The notes beneath the pieces are model-generated. The model was not told where the DNA came from, did no database searches, and saw nothing but the letters and a program-made list of their open reading frames with translations. Shown here one piece after another: positions 4,838-6,484 of a stretch of 6,484 nucleotides of DNA. The stretch spans positions 1 to 6,484 of the forward strand of contig DASZTS010000056.1 in NCBI GenBank assembly GCA_035547915.1, given 5' to 3'. Origin of the DNA: DASSFG01 sp035547915. Its GTDB lineage: Bacteria; Planctomycetota; Planctomycetia; Pirellulales; JAICIG01. A program made the translations under genes and the position numbers. Within the stretch, counting starts at the first letter, position 1. Each line of letters opens with the position of its first letter.

Positions 4838-6082
4838 CTACCTTTCGGCCCGTTTTTCTGCGCCGCGCTTGAGATACTTCGGCCCGGATAGGCCGTGCCG
4901 GGTGCCGAAGAAGGCCCCGATCTCGCGCACCACGAGTTCTTGCTCGGCCGCCGTCAGCTCTGGGAAGATCGGCAGGGCGATGGTCTCGGCGGCGGCGCGC
5001 TCGGTCTCGGGCAAATCGCCTTTGCGATAGCCCAGATAGGCGAAGCAGGGCTGCAAATGCAACGGCACCGGATAATAGATCTCGGTGCCGATCTGCCGCT
5101 CCGTCAGATGCTGCCGCAATGCATCGCGCCGGCCATCGGGCACGCGCACGACGTATTGGTTCCACACGTGCCGGCGATGCGGCGCCGTGGTGGGCAGAGT
5201 GAGGACGCGGTCGAGGCCGGTTTCGGCGAACAGTTCGCTGTAGCGGCTCGCCCGGCGTTGGCGCTCGGCGGTCCAAGCGTCGAGGTGCGGCAGCTTTACG
5301 TTGAGGACTGCGGCTTGGAGACTGTCGAGCCGACTGTTGATTCCCAGCACCTGGTGGTGGTATCGCGGTTGCATGCCGTGTACGCGGAGCAGCCGTAGCT
5401 TGTCCGCCAGGTGATCGCGGTTCGTGGTCAACAGACCGCCGTCGCCGAATCCACCCAGGTTCTTCGTGGGGTAGAAGCTGAAGCAGCCGATATCGCCGAT
5501 GCCGCCCGCGCGCTGACCGGCACAATCGGCCCCGATCGCCTGGCAGGCGTCTTCGATGACCGAGAGGTCGCGGTTCAGAGCCAGGTCTACCAGACCCGCC
5601 ATCTCAGCACATTGGCCGTAGAGGTGGACCGGCAGGATCGCCTTGGTCTTGTCGTTGATCAGCCGATTCACCGTCGCGGCGCTGATGTTGAACGTGGCGG
5701 ACTCGATATCGGCGAACACCGGGCGCGCGCCGAGCCTGGCCACCGCAGATGCCGTGGCAAAGAAGGTGTAGCTCGGCAACACGACTTCATCGCCCGGTCC
5801 GACGTCGAGGGACATCAACGCCAAGAGCAGCGCATCGCTCCCCGACGCGCAGGCGATCGCGTGTTTGACCAAGCAATACCGGGCCAAGGCCTGCTCCAAC
5901 TCAGTGCAATCGGGGCCGAGCACGAACCGGCCCGAGGCGCAAACCCGCGCCAGGGCGGCCTGGATATCCTTCTCGATCGCGGTGTACTGCCGCCCCATGT
6001 CGATGAGCGGAACGGAGGCGGGCAGCGGCGGCCCACCGGCAGCCATCTTGGGCTTCGAATCGGCATTCGATTTAGACGTCAT
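4838..6082 (-). CDS. DegT/DnrJ/EryC1/StrS-family sugar aminotransferase, 414 residues
   Basis: This is a PLP-dependent aminotransferase of fold type I, expected to transfer an amino group, usually from glutamate, to a keto-sugar nucleotide in the cytoplasm. Family marks appear in order: V-P-L-I-D-M-G-R-Q-Y (24-33), G-R-F-V-L-G-P (51-57), the cofactor phosphate loop A-S-G-S-D-A (79-84), P-S-Y-T-F-F-A-T (103-110), P-V-H-L-Y-G-Q (151-157), V-I-E-D-A-C-Q (175-181) with Asp178 for the pyridine nitrogen, and F-Y-P-T-K-N-L-G (203-210) with Lys207 as the Schiff-base lysine. H-H-Q-V-L-G-I-N-S-R-L-D (242-253) and I-Y-Y-P-V-P-L-H (335-342) complete the active site. Overall it resembles WbpE/WlbC-type enzymes of 2,3-diamino uronic-acid sugars, but the substrate is not certain. 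About 23 extra residues precede the family core and a basic tail ends it. The Shine-Dalgarno site is weak (AGGT, 11 bases before the ATG). It is convergent with the secreted-protein gene, 57 bases apart. Confidence 0.93.
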   Translation of the reverse strand: MTSKSNADSKPKMAAGGPPLPASVPLIDMGRQYTAIEKDIQAALARVCASGRFVLGPDCTELEQALARYCLVKHAIACASGSDALLLALMSLDVGPGDEVVLPSYTFFATASAVARLGARPVFADIESATFNISAATVNRLINDKTKAILPVHLYGQCAEMAGLVDLALNRDLSVIEDACQAIGADCAGQRAGGIGDIGCFSFYPTKNLGGFGDGGLLTTNRDHLADKLRLLRVHGMQPRYHHQVLGINSRLDSLQAAVLNVKLPHLDAWTAERQRRASRYSELFAETGLDRVLTLPTTAPHRRHVWNQYVVRVPDGRRDALRQHLTERQIGTEIYYPVPLHLQPCFAYLGYRKGDLPETERAAAETIALPIFPELTAAEQELVVREIGAFFGTRHGLSGPKYLKRGAEKRAER

Positions 6083-6352
6083 CGGTGATTGACCTAGGGT
6101 TGGCGATTTGCCCGCGTTTCCTCAAAGGGCGCGCTCAGCGAGATTGGACACTGCGAGGGCGGAACGGTAAGGGTTCTGAGCCCGCCGGTCAAGGTCGGCT
6201 CGGCGTCGTGCACATCAGGCTTTGTTCCCAGGCCACCCAGATTCCCCCGCAAACCTACTGAACCTGGCGCGCACCTCCGCCGCACCGCCTCAGCCGCTCA
6301 TCGCACGGATGGCGCGGCTCGCCCGAACCTGCGTCAGGTGCCTCAGGGCCTC
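6083..6352. other. Gene-free stretch between aminotransferase and transposase tail
   Basis: These 270 bases contain no gene I can support. The half next to the aminotransferase holds its likely promoter and a leader of about 75 bases. The half next to the transposase fragment would contain the terminal inverted repeat of the insertion sequence if one is intact, but the other end is outside the window so no boundary can be fixed. A small stem ACCTG-CGT-CAGGT (6327-6339) lies 13 bases beyond the transposase stop and has no T-run. Confidence 0.5.
6164..6192 (-). promoter_or_regulatory. Sigma70-like promoter of the aminotransferase gene
   Basis: On the minus strand TTGACC (6192-6187) matches five of six -35 positions and is followed after 17 bases by TACCGT (6169-6164), which matches three of six -10 positions. 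Transcription would start near 6157, giving a leader of about 75 bases before the ATG at 6082. The spacing and -35 are good and the -10 is weak. Confidence 0.4.
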
Positions 6353-6484
6353 TCACTTTTTCACAATGCCGAGTTTGGCAAGCAAGCGGGGGACTTTGAG
6401 GACGTTTTGTCGCAGGGCGGCGGCGATGTTCTTCGCGCCCTCGGCACGCAAGGCGGCGATCACGCCGTTCCGCAGGCCGGCCAG
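6353..6484 (-). CDS. C-terminal end of a probable transposase (5' part outside window)
   Basis: The last 43 codons and a TGA stop (6353-6355) are visible; the gene enters from the right edge. The peptide begins L-A-G-L-R-N-G-V-I-A-A-L-R, continues with G-A-K-N-I-A-A-A-L-R-Q-N, and ends L-L-A-K-L-G-I-V-K-K. An L-R-N-x-x-I-x-x-L-R helix followed by N-I-A-A-A-L-R and a short L-x-x-L-G tail is what I recall from the C-termini of DDE transposases of the IS4/ISAs1 kind. This is recognition by pattern from a short fragment. The catalytic residues are not in the window, so neither the family nor intactness can be judged. Confidence 0.5.
   Translation of the reverse strand: MAGLRNGVIAALRAEGAKNIAAALRQNVLKVPRLLAKLGIVKK

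Noticed and set aside
4799..4857. Terminator between the convergent genes (GGCCGA with TCGGCC, then TTTTT)
   Set aside because: The loop would be about 40 bases and the second arm and T-run lie inside the last codons of the aminotransferase. The shorter GGCCG/CGGCC pair (4799-4820) has a 12-base loop and no T-run.
4539..5525. 328-codon minus-strand open frame
   Set aside because: It spans the convergent gene ends in a wrong frame and is very Arg-rich. The aminotransferase in the neighbouring frame explains the region.
6094..6285. 63-codon minus-strand open frame upstream of the aminotransferase
   Set aside because: No ribosome binding site and no recognisable sequence, and it covers the probable promoter at 6164-6192.

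Overview
The DNA is GC-rich (by eye about 60 to 63 %) and packed with genes on both strands. The gene content points to a planctomycete, probably of the Pirellulales type. The pointers are a secreted protein joining a DUF4198-like domain to a DUF3386 domain, a small lipoprotein beside a polytopic membrane protein with a long Gln/Gly/Ser repeat, a CelD/BioF2-type acetyltransferase, and weak or absent Shine-Dalgarno sites at most starts. This assignment rests on recalled family distribution, not on a marker gene.

Layout. Positions 1-2767 hold three minus-strand genes read right to left: a CelD/BioF2-like GNAT protein (2767 to 1622), a 72-residue lipoprotein (1530 to 1312) and a multi-pass membrane protein (1285, running off the left edge). 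Gaps of 91 and 26 bases and a shared direction make one transcript plausible. The last gene ends, within the window, in a hexapeptide tandem repeat. Positions 2768-3001 are non-coding and rich in small inverted repeats. A 97-residue three-helix membrane protein (3295 to 3002, minus) is divergent from a secreted two-domain protein (3425-4780, plus). The latter converges on a DegT/DnrJ/EryC1/StrS sugar aminotransferase (6082 to 4838, minus), which has a reasonable sigma70-like promoter at 6164-6192. After about 270 bases without a gene, the right edge carries the last 43 codons of a probable transposase (minus).

How the genes may work together. The aminotransferase and the CelD/BioF2-like acetyltransferase belong to families common in surface-polysaccharide loci. 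They are not adjacent here, so a shared pathway is only a guess. The lipoprotein, the polytopic membrane protein and the secreted DUF4198/DUF3386 protein all point to the cell envelope. I found no rRNA, tRNA, CRISPR array, phage gene or obvious defence system, and no strong case for a wholly new system. The best leads are the secreted protein whose predicted mature N-terminus is histidine, the freshly expanded Gln-rich repeat, and an RNA region with alternative pairings just after the 97-residue gene.
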